From Thermoplasmatota archaeon (GTDB taxonomy: Archaea; Thermoplasmatota; Penumbrarchaeia; Penumbrarchaeales; Penumbrarchaeaceae): a DNA stretch of 64,000 bases. Positions 17,401 through 24,553 of the stretch are shown here, piece after piece. The stretch spans positions 62,001 to 126,000 of the forward strand of contig JARVGK010000003.1 of the NCBI GenBank assembly GCA_029762535.1. The letters are read 5' to 3'. Every line of letters starts with the position of its first letter. The first letter of the stretch is position 1. The translations under genes and the position numbers were made by a program. The notes beneath the pieces were generated by a model, which was given only the letters and a program-made list of their open reading frames with translations, ran no database searches and had not been told where the DNA came from.

Positions 17401-18735
17401 GTCCGCTCCAACCCGGACCCCGAAGGAGTTGTCCGCCCTTATGGAATAGCTGTTCGAAGAAAGGAGCGCCCCCCTGCCCGGACCGAGAACGATGCCGTTG
17501 GTCATCATACCGCTGGTCATGATGATGTCATTGATCAGGGTGAGGTTCCTGTGGTCGGAGAAGGCCGCTATGATCGATCCATTCCCCCCTTGGTAGAAGT
17601 TCGATCCCGATATGGACATATCAACGCATCCCAGTAGGAACGACCCGTTCACAAGGCCCCCGGAGAGGGATATGCCCGTTTGATTATCCCCCTTCGAGGA
17701 ATAGGACAGGTCCATGATCGAGCATCCTATGAGATGGGTGCCATTGAGGAAGGACGAACCGTTCCCGAGCATGTTCACAGATGTATTGCTCAGCATGACA
17801 TCCCTCACGTTGAACACCTCGATACCTCTGGCTCCCGAGTCCAGGAAAAGGGCCGTCCCGTTCATTGTGACGTTATCACACGATGAAAGTTCGATGCCGT
17901 GTGTGTTCTTACCGGTCATGGTGAGGAAGCAGCCCTCTATCTCTATCCCGGAACCGGAGAGGTGCATCGCCGTTCCGACCATCTCGATGATCATGGCATT
18001 GAGCTCGAGGTCTGTACCCTGGAAGTGGATCCCAGATGCTCTCCCGGTCGATGTGATGCTGGAGTTATGGAAGTGGATGGAATCTCCCGAGATGATGAAC
18101 CCCTTTGAACCGGACCCGAGTCCTATGTCCATGTCCCTGAAGGTGATGTTCGAGACATTGATGGCATGGCATATCGTGGATCCCGATCCGTCACTTGCCA
18201 TTTTCCCCAATATGATGTTCGATGAATTGGCTATGTTCACGCAGATGTCCGGCGATCCCGAGAAGGATGCTCCGTCGATCTCGATGGACTTCGACGACTC
18301 TATGTTCAGAGCGATGCCGGTCGTTGACCTGAAGCCGATCCCCGTCAGATCGATGTCGTTCGAGGAGATGTTGAGAGACCGACCGACGAAGGTCATGCCG
18401 GCCAATGTTACGAAGGGAGCGGTCACACTGCTGTTCTTGCCATACGGGCCTGAGATAAGTACCGATGCCGTATCATTACCCCTGAGCGTTACGGAACGGG
18501 TCCCGACACTGATCGATTCGTTGTAATTGCCGGATGCGATGACTATTACATCGCCCTCGACGGCATCGCCCAGGGCTGCCCCTATGGTGGAATAGGTGGA
18601 TCCCGTCCCGACGTAAAGTACGAGTCCGGATGCCCCGCGTGGGGTTATCAGCAGGATCCCCGATGTGAATAACAATAATACCATGGCCGTTGCGATGAGC
18701 TTACCTTTGCGTTCCCCGGCGTGTACTTCGATCAT
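14404..18735 (-). CDS. Giant beta-helix surface protein with fibronectin III domain and charged cytoplasmic tail
   Basis: 1443 residues. N-terminal signal (LIATAMVLLLFTSGILLI, about 13-30). Residues about 40-690 form a right-handed parallel beta-helix: GSTYSTIGAALGDAVEGDVI opens a pectate-lyase-like fold, followed by many short N/S/D-rich turns such as NNSNITF-type repeats. A fibronectin III domain follows (about 880-960, GLVPGTLYGFRMLAFD), then beta sandwiches and an SbsA-like Ig module (TSIRIMFNQPMDTLTIESYT). Transmembrane helix about 1308-1329, then a strongly Glu/Asp-rich tail of about 100 residues ending in basic RTRKRVKRK. Likely a carbohydrate-binding surface protein; no catalytic residues can be assigned. 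Confidence 0.8.
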   Translation of the reverse strand: MIEVHAGERKGKLIATAMVLLLFTSGILLITPRGASGLVLYVGTGSTYSTIGAALGDAVEGDVIVIASGNYNESISVGTRSVTLRGNDTASVLISGPYGKNSSVTAPFVTLAGMTFVGRSLNISSNDIDLTGIGFRSTTGIALNIESSKSIEIDGASFSGSPDICVNIANSSNIILGKMASDGSGSTICHAINVSNITFRDMDIGLGSGSKGFIISGDSIHFHNSSITSTGRASGIHFQGTDLELNAMIIEMVGTAMHLSGSGIEIEGCFLTMTGKNTHGIELSSCDNVTMNGTALFLDSGARGIEVFNVRDVMLSNTSVNMLGNGSSFLNGTHLIGCSIMDLSYSSKGDNQTGISLSGGLVNGSFLLGCVDMSISGSNFYQGGNGSIIAAFSDHRNLTLINDIIMTSGMMTNGIVLGPGRGALLSSNSYSIRADNSFGVRVGADQTEIRDSTFIVWGEASSGSILSGTDNVLIDSTLTSFNDGWLLHLGGSNNEVVYSQIYLNGPGTGIDVLGDVRRGVIDGCSIDLIGEGSTGIRAGPVPPHTTNLRILTTMIHSDPGTGHSIVTGHDTTSMMMKDVIIWSNTTMAALDLSGNDIVLDHVIVKSAGIGLESNSARLLMNNSKVDAQRSVIFREGDHAVVGSDIVASGTALSAYEGAEVEVLDTTVSSFDVDPMSNVMISNTIGVRVLYKDVQPMEGVELHVVNERTGGLHSTPYFGGSDPVTGPDGGIAPFVALKMIYPGSNAPMNVRTNATVHVPGTAMIWDHVYDIDTSAPMSVELVVPDIDLPQSVLNLTADSLDTLESIKLKWDPNDDDTIAYRIYSFSSGEWILSGEVDHPSTSWISPEIGPSTRGIFRVSAFDGVWEGAPSQPATNITSDLTPPATPTSAIISDKGVDHLTISWDPGSETDLEGFIIEMNSTPSMTQFETLVTLGPGETSYTLGGLVPGTLYGFRMLAFDTSYNYSPYTPVFQGTTERMLYSLEVTVLYEGGPLSGQGAQGSIVRLLSFNGTLIESAQAQEDGVVGFSSLEMGGEYRLEGAPEAALRGEIGVRSGYLSNTSTFISASGPNPDLFTELFLTYYLRPETGSIDVFVAFGEGPRSGAVFNALIELLSMDDVVLENRTTNNLGEATFSIRTLPFIGRFKVTPPESVSAIPGKRAGYLQKMTNTFEVSSQEPYWGRFEIRLDYLDFTPPPRELLVLWRTPVGTVRDLDTSIRIMFNQPMDTLTIESYTTIDPPLKGARYVWTNNNQSLEILHDGLGNRVSYTVRIGTEARSIEGAGFPQGYTNNTWTFRTERTIVGSDGIPREVMYAALAIFAIIIIAIGVYIYIKQPRDDDLGTDEEEFDPYSYDYLDEEAYGDADEEADEDLEDEEYLEDEGEPEDEEEGAEEEGYEDEEDLEDEVLEDDEVGPEVETSEEDMSAETPPDDDGSERATVRTRKRVKRK

Positions 18736-18812
18736 ATCCTTCGCCCTCCCCGGCGCTATCGCCTATCCATATGCAACAACGCCATCAATTAATTTTCCTG
18801 ACATATGTAAAA

Positions 18813-18822
18813 GATTTAAAAG
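18813..18822 (+). promoter_or_regulatory. TATA box for coaBC
   Basis: gatttaaaag centred about 27 bp upstream of the coaBC ATG at 18844, followed by a purine-rich run. Initiation would fall at or next to the start codon, implying a leaderless transcript for the CoA genes. Confidence 0.5.
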
Positions 18823-18843
18823 GGGGACGCTTTCATCCTGCTC

Positions 18844-20076
18844 ATGCATCCGACGGATGAGTTGAGGGGCGCAGCATCGACCCTCCTCGAAGGTAGAACG
18901 ATCGTCCTTGGCGTAACTGGGTCCATCGCTGCGGTCGAGTGCGTCAAACTCGCCAGGATGCTAATCCGTCACGGCGCTGCAGTTCATGCTGTCATGACGG
19001 CGGAGGCCAGGAAGATAGTGGGGGAGTACGCCCTCGGCTTCGCAACGGCGAACCAAGTCATCACCGAGCTGACCGGAGACCTCGAGCATGTGGCTATGTG
19101 CGGGGACGTTGAAGGGCGGGCGGACCTTCTCCTGATCGCCCCCTGCACCGCCAACACCCTCGGGAAGATCGTCAACGCTATCGACGATACCCCCGTCACG
19201 ACGTTCGCCACCACGGCGATAGGGACAGGGATCCCGTTGATCGTCGTTCCCGCCATGCACAATACCATGTACGCCCACGAGGGTGTGGCCTCCAACATCA
19301 AGAAGGCCAGGTCCATGGGCATAGAGGTTGTGGACCCGGTGCTCTCCGAGAAGAAGGCCAAAATGGCCCCGGTGGACACCATAGTCGAGATCGCGATAAG
19401 AAAGCTCTCCGGAGGGGGCCTTCAAGGTCGAAAGGTTTTGATCGTCGCCGGGGCCAACCGGGAGGAGGTGGACGATATGAGGCTCCTTACCAACAGGGCG
19501 ACTGGAAGGACCGGGATCCATCTGGCCATGGAGGCTTTCAGAAGAGGGGCGGACGTGACCCTCCTTGCCGGAGTATCGGTCCACGGGATCCCGCCTCACT
19601 TCAGGACGGTTCGCTTCGGAGGGGTCATGGACCTCTGGGAGAAAGTGGAGGAGGAATTGTCTTCCTGCGACCAGTTCGATATCGCCCTCTTCCCGGCGGG
19701 GATCTCAGACTACATACCTTCCAGGTTAGATGGGAAGGTCCCCTCGGGACGGGAGGAGATGACTCTCGAGCTCAAACCCGCCATAAGGATCATGGATCGC
19801 TTCGTGAAGAGGGGCGGTAGCCGCCTTATCGTGGGTTTCAAGGCCGAGAGCGTATCGGGTGAGGAGCTCCTGAGAAGGGCCTACAGGAGGCTTAAGGAGG
19901 TCGGGATGGACCTGATCGTGGCGAACGACCTTTCTCAGGTGAAGGAGGATTCCAATCACGTTATGATAATATCGAACGACAGGGAGGTCCTCGACATCGA
20001 GGGATCGAAGGCTGACATCGCTTCCGTGCTCATGGCGAGATGCCAGGAGATGCTCGTCGGGATAAAGGAGAGTTGA
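18844..20076 (+). CDS. coaBC: Bifunctional phosphopantothenoylcysteine decarboxylase/phosphopantothenate-cysteine ligase
   Basis: 410 residues. The N-terminal half is the CoaC flavoprotein: LGVTGSIAAVECVKLARML nucleotide loop, catalytic His in DLEHVAMC, and PAMHNTMY for the PAMNxxM motif. The C-terminal half is CoaB: KVLIVAGANREEVDDMRLL (variant of the usual GGTxEPID), ITNRATGRTG-like strand seen as LTNRATGRTG, GFKAES, and IVANDLSQ. It joins 4'-phosphopantothenate to cysteine with CTP and decarboxylates the product for coenzyme A. The pantoate kinase gene follows 3 bp after the stop, so this is a CoA operon. It precedes the ole genes on the same strand. Confidence 0.95.
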   Translation: MHPTDELRGAASTLLEGRTIVLGVTGSIAAVECVKLARMLIRHGAAVHAVMTAEARKIVGEYALGFATANQVITELTGDLEHVAMCGDVEGRADLLLIAPCTANTLGKIVNAIDDTPVTTFATTAIGTGIPLIVVPAMHNTMYAHEGVASNIKKARSMGIEVVDPVLSEKKAKMAPVDTIVEIAIRKLSGGGLQGRKVLIVAGANREEVDDMRLLTNRATGRTGIHLAMEAFRRGADVTLLAGVSVHGIPPHFRTVRFGGVMDLWEKVEEELSSCDQFDIALFPAGISDYIPSRLDGKVPSGREEMTLELKPAIRIMDRFVKRGGSRLIVGFKAESVSGEELLRRAYRRLKEVGMDLIVANDLSQVKEDSNHVMIISNDREVLDIEGSKADIASVLMARCQEMLVGIKES

Positions 20077-20079
20077 ACC

Positions 20080-21273
20080 ATGGTACTGCGAGGTGGAGCT
20101 TTCTGCCCCGGGCATATCACCGGGCTTTTTTCCATACACGACGATACCGAGATGTACCTCCACAAAGGCTCCAGGGGGTCCGGGGTCTCCGTTACCCTCG
20201 GGGCCTCCGTTTCCACTGCACTGTATCCCCCTGAAGATGGGAACGGGACGGAGAACCTTTCACTGGAGCTTCATGTAAGGGGAGTTGACAAGTTCCCCGT
20301 GAACGATCCGATATACCGCCAGGTCCTGAAGGAGATGCTTCCCAATTCAGGTATCGGATGGAGGGCGGCTGTAAGGTCGAACCTGCAGCTGCCCGTAGGT
20401 CAGGGGTTCGGAATGTCGGGAGCCGGCGCCCTAGCCACCGCAATTTCCGTCTGGGAGGCCCTCCATTCGACCATTCCGCGCTGGGACCGAAAATTGAGGT
20501 TCAAGGGACAGCAGGAGATGTTCTTCTCGATGAAAACGTCGGAGTTCAGCGTCAGGCCGATAAGGAGGAGGATGCGCTCACACCTGCAGCTTCTGTCAAT
20601 GAAGGAGGAACCCTCGCTGCCTGTCCAGCCTTTCGGCAAACCCTCAGGAATGGTGGAGGAGGGAGGGGTCAGGCCCCCCATGAGGTGGCTCAAGGACAGC
20701 GAGGCCGAAAAAGGGTCCGGTGGGATCACGTACGCCGATTGCGTGAACGCGGCGCACAGGGTCGATGTCATGATCGGCGGAGGTCTGGGCGATGTGATCT
20801 CACAGGCCAGGGGCGGCGTGGAGATCAGGATGTCTCCCGGCGTCCCGCCCTACGGGGAGATCCACACCATCCCCGTGGAGCTGGACAACACCCCGAAAGT
20901 GATCGCCGCCACGGTGGGGCCCCCGATAGAAACTTCGAGGGTGATAGGGAATCCCGCAAGAAGAGAAAGGATACACGGGGCGGGCGAGGCGGCGTTGAGG
21001 AGGCTGACAGAAGCGCCATCGATGACCATGATGATGTCAGAGAGCAGGCAGTTCTCCATCGAGGCCGGGATCCAGAGCATGATGGTGAGGTCCGCCCTCT
21101 CCGAAGTCGATGCGATGGTGAAGGCCTCGCAGATAATGATCGGCAACAGCGTGTTCACCATGGTACCGAGCAAGGATAAGGACCTCGTCAAAAGTATCAC
21201 GGAGATCTGGGGAAGGAGAGGAAGCGTATTCTCCATGGACGTGGACCTGATCGGTGCGAGGCCCTTGACCTGA
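20080..21273 (+). CDS. Pantoate kinase with a large insertion
   Basis: GHMP-family kinase that phosphorylates pantoate in the archaeal CoA pathway. 397 residues, about 90 longer than usual pantoate kinases (around 300). The opening AFCPGHITGLFSI and the GHMP ATP loop LPVGQGFGMSGAGALAT (about residues 105-121) are clear, as is GGGLGDVISQARGGVEIR later. The extra length is a basic and proline-rich stretch at about 135-215, between the ATP-loop helix and the helix starting YADCVNAAHRVDVM. A Shine-Dalgarno (aaggaga) precedes the ATG. Its partner, phosphopantothenate synthetase, is not in the window. Confidence 0.9.
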   Translation: MVLRGGAFCPGHITGLFSIHDDTEMYLHKGSRGSGVSVTLGASVSTALYPPEDGNGTENLSLELHVRGVDKFPVNDPIYRQVLKEMLPNSGIGWRAAVRSNLQLPVGQGFGMSGAGALATAISVWEALHSTIPRWDRKLRFKGQQEMFFSMKTSEFSVRPIRRRMRSHLQLLSMKEEPSLPVQPFGKPSGMVEEGGVRPPMRWLKDSEAEKGSGGITYADCVNAAHRVDVMIGGGLGDVISQARGGVEIRMSPGVPPYGEIHTIPVELDNTPKVIAATVGPPIETSRVIGNPARRERIHGAGEAALRRLTEAPSMTMMMSESRQFSIEAGIQSMMVRSALSEVDAMVKASQIMIGNSVFTMVPSKDKDLVKSITEIWGRRGSVFSMDVDLIGARPLT

Positions 21274-21575
21274 CCAGCAGGGGTTCCTAAAGTTCCCAAG
21301 AGATGATACCGCCTTGTACACGAAGAAGAATATTGAGGCCGATATCTTCATTTGAATCCGATCAGGGCCGATCGGATCCTATCACTGAAGCGAACTTCGT
21401 ACGATCGGAGCCATCCATTCGATCCCTATTGACCCGACACGGGAGGGATCACATTGTTCTTGTTTCGCTTCTACCCAAACGTGATATAGTTAAAAAGCCT
21501 AACCGGGAAAGAAAAACCCTTATAGGCCATCCCTTTTGAGCGCACTGGGGTGATCGAAAAAAACAATGAAGGCGA
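21274..21575 (+). other. Intergenic region with oleA1 promoter
   Basis: 302 bases with no credible gene. It holds two AT-rich promoter candidates for oleA1: gatatagttaaaaag near 21483-21497, and ccttatagg near 21518-21526 preceded by a purine-rich BRE-like stretch (gaaagaaaaa). A GATC-rich imperfect palindrome lies near 21357-21378. The leader before the GTG start would be about 30 nt from the second TATA. Confidence 0.4.
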
Positions 21576-22646
21576 GTGTTGATCATGTTGGAGGACCAGC
21601 TTTCCACATCCAGGTTCGAGAGCGTTGGGGTCAATGTCCCCTCCAGGTCACTCACGACCACCGACCTTATGAGGTCCATGAAGCACAGGATCGGGCTAGA
21701 CCTCGAGAGGCTTACGGGCATCCATGCTAGGAGGGTCTGCGCCCCAGGAGAGTCATCATACACATTGGCCCTGAATTCCGCCAGGGACTGCCTCAGCCAT
21801 TCGAGATACAAGCCGGATGACCTGGAGGTTATAATAAACTGCTCCATATCCCGTTCAAAGGACCGGAACATGATAGTCTATGAACCATCCATGGCCCATT
21901 ACATCCGTCAGGCGATCGGGGCCAAGAACGCAATGGTGTTCGATATCAACAATGCATGCGCTGGAATGCTAACGGGCGTTCAGATACTAAACGGTTATAT
22001 CAGGAACGGAATATTCAAGAACGGCATGGTCGTCAGCGGAGAGCATATAACGCCGATCAGCGACAGCGCGACAAGGACGGTCAGGTCGATAGCGAGCAGA
22101 CAGCTCGCCTCCCTTACCGTTGGAGACGCGGGAGCCGCGGTAATACTCGAAAAAACGGGGGATCGGGGCAACGGGATGTCGGTCACCCAGTTCACCACCC
22201 TCTCGAAGTTCAGCAGGCTCTGCATAGGAAAGCCGCTCACCAACGATATCGGCGGAATGATGGTGGCAAAAGCAAGGAAGATCCACAGGGTGGCCCTGGA
22301 CCACGCCCCTCAACTGATCAAGGGGGCCCTCATCAAGGCGGGACTGACCATAGACAGGATAGATCATCTCATCCCGCACCAGACCTCGAAAAGCTCAATA
22401 AAGAAAGGCATAAAGGAGATGGCCGACCATTTCAAAGCGACTCCCAAGAACGTCGTCATCAATCTGATGGAGTATGGGAATACGGCCTCGACGACAGTGT
22501 TCCTTGCCCTTCATGACATGCTCAAGGGCGGCATCGTGAAGAAAGGCGAGAAGATCATGCTATTGTGCTTCGCATCGGGCCTGGTCGTTGGGGTTATCAT
22601 CTTTACAATGGACGATCTGGTGGATCGATATGGGATCTCGAATTAG
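21576..22646 (+). CDS. oleA: OleA-like head-to-head acyl condensing enzyme, catalytic subunit
   Basis: Thiolase-superfamily (KAS III-like) protein, 356 residues. OleA condenses two acyl-CoAs without decarboxylation to a 2-alkyl-3-keto acid. Visible: LERLTGIHARRV substrate loop, catalytic Cys128 in DINNACAGM, His268 in LIPHQTSK and Asn302 in EYGNTAS. Glu103 in VYEPSMAH sits 25 residues before the Cys, matching the spacing of bacterial OleA Glu117 and Cys143 (the base for condensation). Start GTG at 21576; ATG at 21585 is an alternative. It overlaps the next ole gene by 17 bp. HMG-CoA synthase was considered, but the presence of oleB, oleC and oleD alongside makes OleA much more likely. Confidence 0.82.
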   Translation: MLIMLEDQLSTSRFESVGVNVPSRSLTTTDLMRSMKHRIGLDLERLTGIHARRVCAPGESSYTLALNSARDCLSHSRYKPDDLEVIINCSISRSKDRNMIVYEPSMAHYIRQAIGAKNAMVFDINNACAGMLTGVQILNGYIRNGIFKNGMVVSGEHITPISDSATRTVRSIASRQLASLTVGDAGAAVILEKTGDRGNGMSVTQFTTLSKFSRLCIGKPLTNDIGGMMVAKARKIHRVALDHAPQLIKGALIKAGLTIDRIDHLIPHQTSKSSIKKGIKEMADHFKATPKNVVINLMEYGNTASTTVFLALHDMLKGGIVKKGEKIMLLCFASGLVVGVIIFTMDDLVDRYGISN

Positions 22647-23526
22647 GTCAGCCGCATTCGTTGGGAAGAGCCTCAACCCTTTCTCCAGAGGCGCCATATC
22701 ACTGGGTGTCAAGGCTGCGAGGAAATGCATCCATAACTCGGGTATAGACCCGTCAGACATAGGACTGCTCATCTTCTGCGGAATATACCGGGACGAGAAC
22801 ATCGGGGAGCCGGCCATCGCCTCGCTCATACAGTCCAATCTTGATATCAACCTCCTGAGCGAGGGTGAGAAGGGGACGTTCGCGTTCGACATACTGAACA
22901 GCGGTTGTGGGATGGTGACCGCGCTCCATGTGGCCGACAGCCACCTCCGATCGGGTGGAGGTGAATATGCGATGATAGTGGCCTCCGATCACATACCCAT
23001 CCCGAGCCATACCGAGGGTTACCCTTTCCAACCCGGGGGAGGCGCACTTCTGCTCGAACGCTCCGACGAGGACAGGGGCCTTACCGATTTCAGGTTCGAT
23101 ACATATCCGACCGACAAGGAGGCCTTCCACTCGTTCATCGAATACAGGGACGGAAAGGAGAAGGGTAAAAAGAAGGGGCAGTTCCTCAGGTTCGAGGAGG
23201 ACCCACATTTCCTGGAAAAGGGCGTATCGGGTGCGCTTATGACGGTTAATAAACTCCTTGAGAGGAATTCACTGAGCATCGATGACGTACGGTCGATCCT
23301 GCCATCCCAGAGCCCGACAGGCTTCCCCATTGCCCTTGGAAAAGGGTTGGGCCAAGAGAAGAGGACCATTGACCTTACAAGCATCCATGGGAACCTCCAC
23401 ACGGCGGGATTGGCGGCCTGTCTCGAGAGCGCCATGGAGAGCGATAAGCTTCCTGCGAACTCGAACCTCCTTCTCGTAAATGTTGGATCGGGAATATCGG
23501 TGGGCGCGGCCCTTCTCCGAACATGA
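22630..23526 (+). CDS. Second OleA-like subunit lacking the catalytic His
   Basis: 298 residues, KAS III-like fold shorter than its neighbour at the N-terminus. It keeps Glu60 in GEPAIAS, Cys93 in LNSGCGM and Asn255 in HGNLHTAG, but the active-site His position reads LPSQSP (Ser226). It therefore probably cannot run the full reaction alone and may form a heterodimer with the upstream OleA, giving the Glu across the interface. Heterodimeric OleA-like pairs are known for lipstatin (LstA/LstB) and nocardiolactone synthesis. The frame is open upstream to a TTG at 22588, but ATG 22630 gives the conserved opening and a short 17-bp overlap with oleA. The heterodimer is inference. Confidence 0.75.
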   Translation: MGSRIRSAAFVGKSLNPFSRGAISLGVKAARKCIHNSGIDPSDIGLLIFCGIYRDENIGEPAIASLIQSNLDINLLSEGEKGTFAFDILNSGCGMVTALHVADSHLRSGGGEYAMIVASDHIPIPSHTEGYPFQPGGGALLLERSDEDRGLTDFRFDTYPTDKEAFHSFIEYRDGKEKGKKKGQFLRFEEDPHFLEKGVSGALMTVNKLLERNSLSIDDVRSILPSQSPTGFPIALGKGLGQEKRTIDLTSIHGNLHTAGLAACLESAMESDKLPANSNLLLVNVGSGISVGAALLRT

Positions 23527-23557
23527 ACCATAGACCGGCCGGGACCTGTTATATCCG

Positions 23558-24553
23558 TCAGATCGGATGCCCCTTCAGATATTCTCCATACCTCTTCATA
23601 CCCTCCGCCGTGGAAATCCTAGGTCCGTAGCCAAGGTCCCTTTTGGCCGAGGAGATATCGAACCAGTGTGAACTGGTCATCTCCTCCACAAGGAACCTGG
23701 TGACAATGGGCTCTCCTCTCCTTCGAAGGAGGAAGTGGGTCAATTCCATGATCCCCGCTAAAGCCATGGCCGTCCATTTGGGAATGGACCCCCTGATAGG
23801 AGGGGCCCCTGCAAGGGCCAGGAAGTCATCGATGGCATCCCAGGCATTCACTGGCTCACCGTTGGTGATGAAATATGCTCTGCCCCTGCATCGTGGGTTC
23901 TCCTTGAGCGCTTTGAGGGCCAGGATATGGGCCTCGGCGGCGTTTTCAATATAAACCATGTCCACAACGTTCTTTCCGCCCCCTAACCTCTTCAACCTTC
24001 CGGCCCTTGCCCCCTGGACGAGCCGAGGGAGCAATCGGTCGTCCCCCGGACCCCAGATGAGATGCGGACGCAGTGCAATGGTCCGAATATCATCGCCGTT
24101 CGCTGAGAGGACCATACGCTCGGACGCCGCCTTGGTCCGGTTGTAATGCGACCCATGCACTGCGGGATACGGTGCGCTCTCATCGGCGCCCTCCATGTCC
24201 TTCCCATCAAAGACAACGGAAGGGGAGCTTGTGAAGACGAGGTAACCCACTCCGTTACTCCTGCATGCTTCGATCACGTTCCGGGTCCCCTCAACGTTCG
24301 TCCTGTGGAATTCGTGATAAGGCCCCCAGAAACCCACCCTGGCAGCAGTATGTATGACCGCATCCATGCCCCCGACGGCATCCACCACCGTTCGCTGGTC
24401 CCCTATGTCCCCTGATATCGTCATGATGCCGCTCTTCCCAAGTTCAGGATAGCTGCCTCTGGAGAAGCTCGTGACATCATGGCCCTGATCCCGGAGCATG
24501 TGACATATGGCTCCTCCCAGGAACCCGCCTCCGCCGGTGACGAGGACCCTCAT
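23558..24553 (-). CDS. oleD: OleD-like NADPH-dependent 2-alkyl-3-ketoalkanoate reductase
   Basis: Extended short-chain dehydrogenase, 331 residues. Rossmann motif VTGGGGFLGG (6-14), HTAARVGFWG (68-77), catalytic Tyr137 and Lys141 in YNRTK, and the RPHLIWGPGD loop, all as in OleD and 3-beta-HSD-like enzymes. Expected role: reduces the OleA product to a 2-alkyl-3-hydroxy acid. The start is the ATG at 24553, which overlaps the oleC stop by one base (TGATG), so translation is coupled; an upstream in-frame start at 24574 lies inside oleC and is unlikely. Last gene of the oleB-oleC-oleD operon; its end lies 31 bp from the end of oleA2, tail to tail. Confidence 0.85.
   Translation of the reverse strand: MRVLVTGGGGFLGGAICHMLRDQGHDVTSFSRGSYPELGKSGIMTISGDIGDQRTVVDAVGGMDAVIHTAARVGFWGPYHEFHRTNVEGTRNVIEACRSNGVGYLVFTSSPSVVFDGKDMEGADESAPYPAVHGSHYNRTKAASERMVLSANGDDIRTIALRPHLIWGPGDDRLLPRLVQGARAGRLKRLGGGKNVVDMVYIENAAEAHILALKALKENPRCRGRAYFITNGEPVNAWDAIDDFLALAGAPPIRGSIPKWTAMALAGIMELTHFLLRRRGEPIVTRFLVEEMTSSHWFDISSAKRDLGYGPRISTAEGMKRYGEYLKGHPI

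Noticed and set aside
22588-22629. Longer start (TTG) for the second OleA-like gene
   Set aside because: The added residues lie inside the oleA end in another frame and have no ribosome site; ATG at 22630 fits the fold.
21576-22646. HMG-CoA synthase of the mevalonate pathway
   Set aside because: Archaeal HMG-CoA synthase genes usually sit with a thiolase and a DUF35 protein. Here the neighbours are a second condensing-enzyme-like gene and oleBCD, and the Glu-Cys spacing matches OleA.
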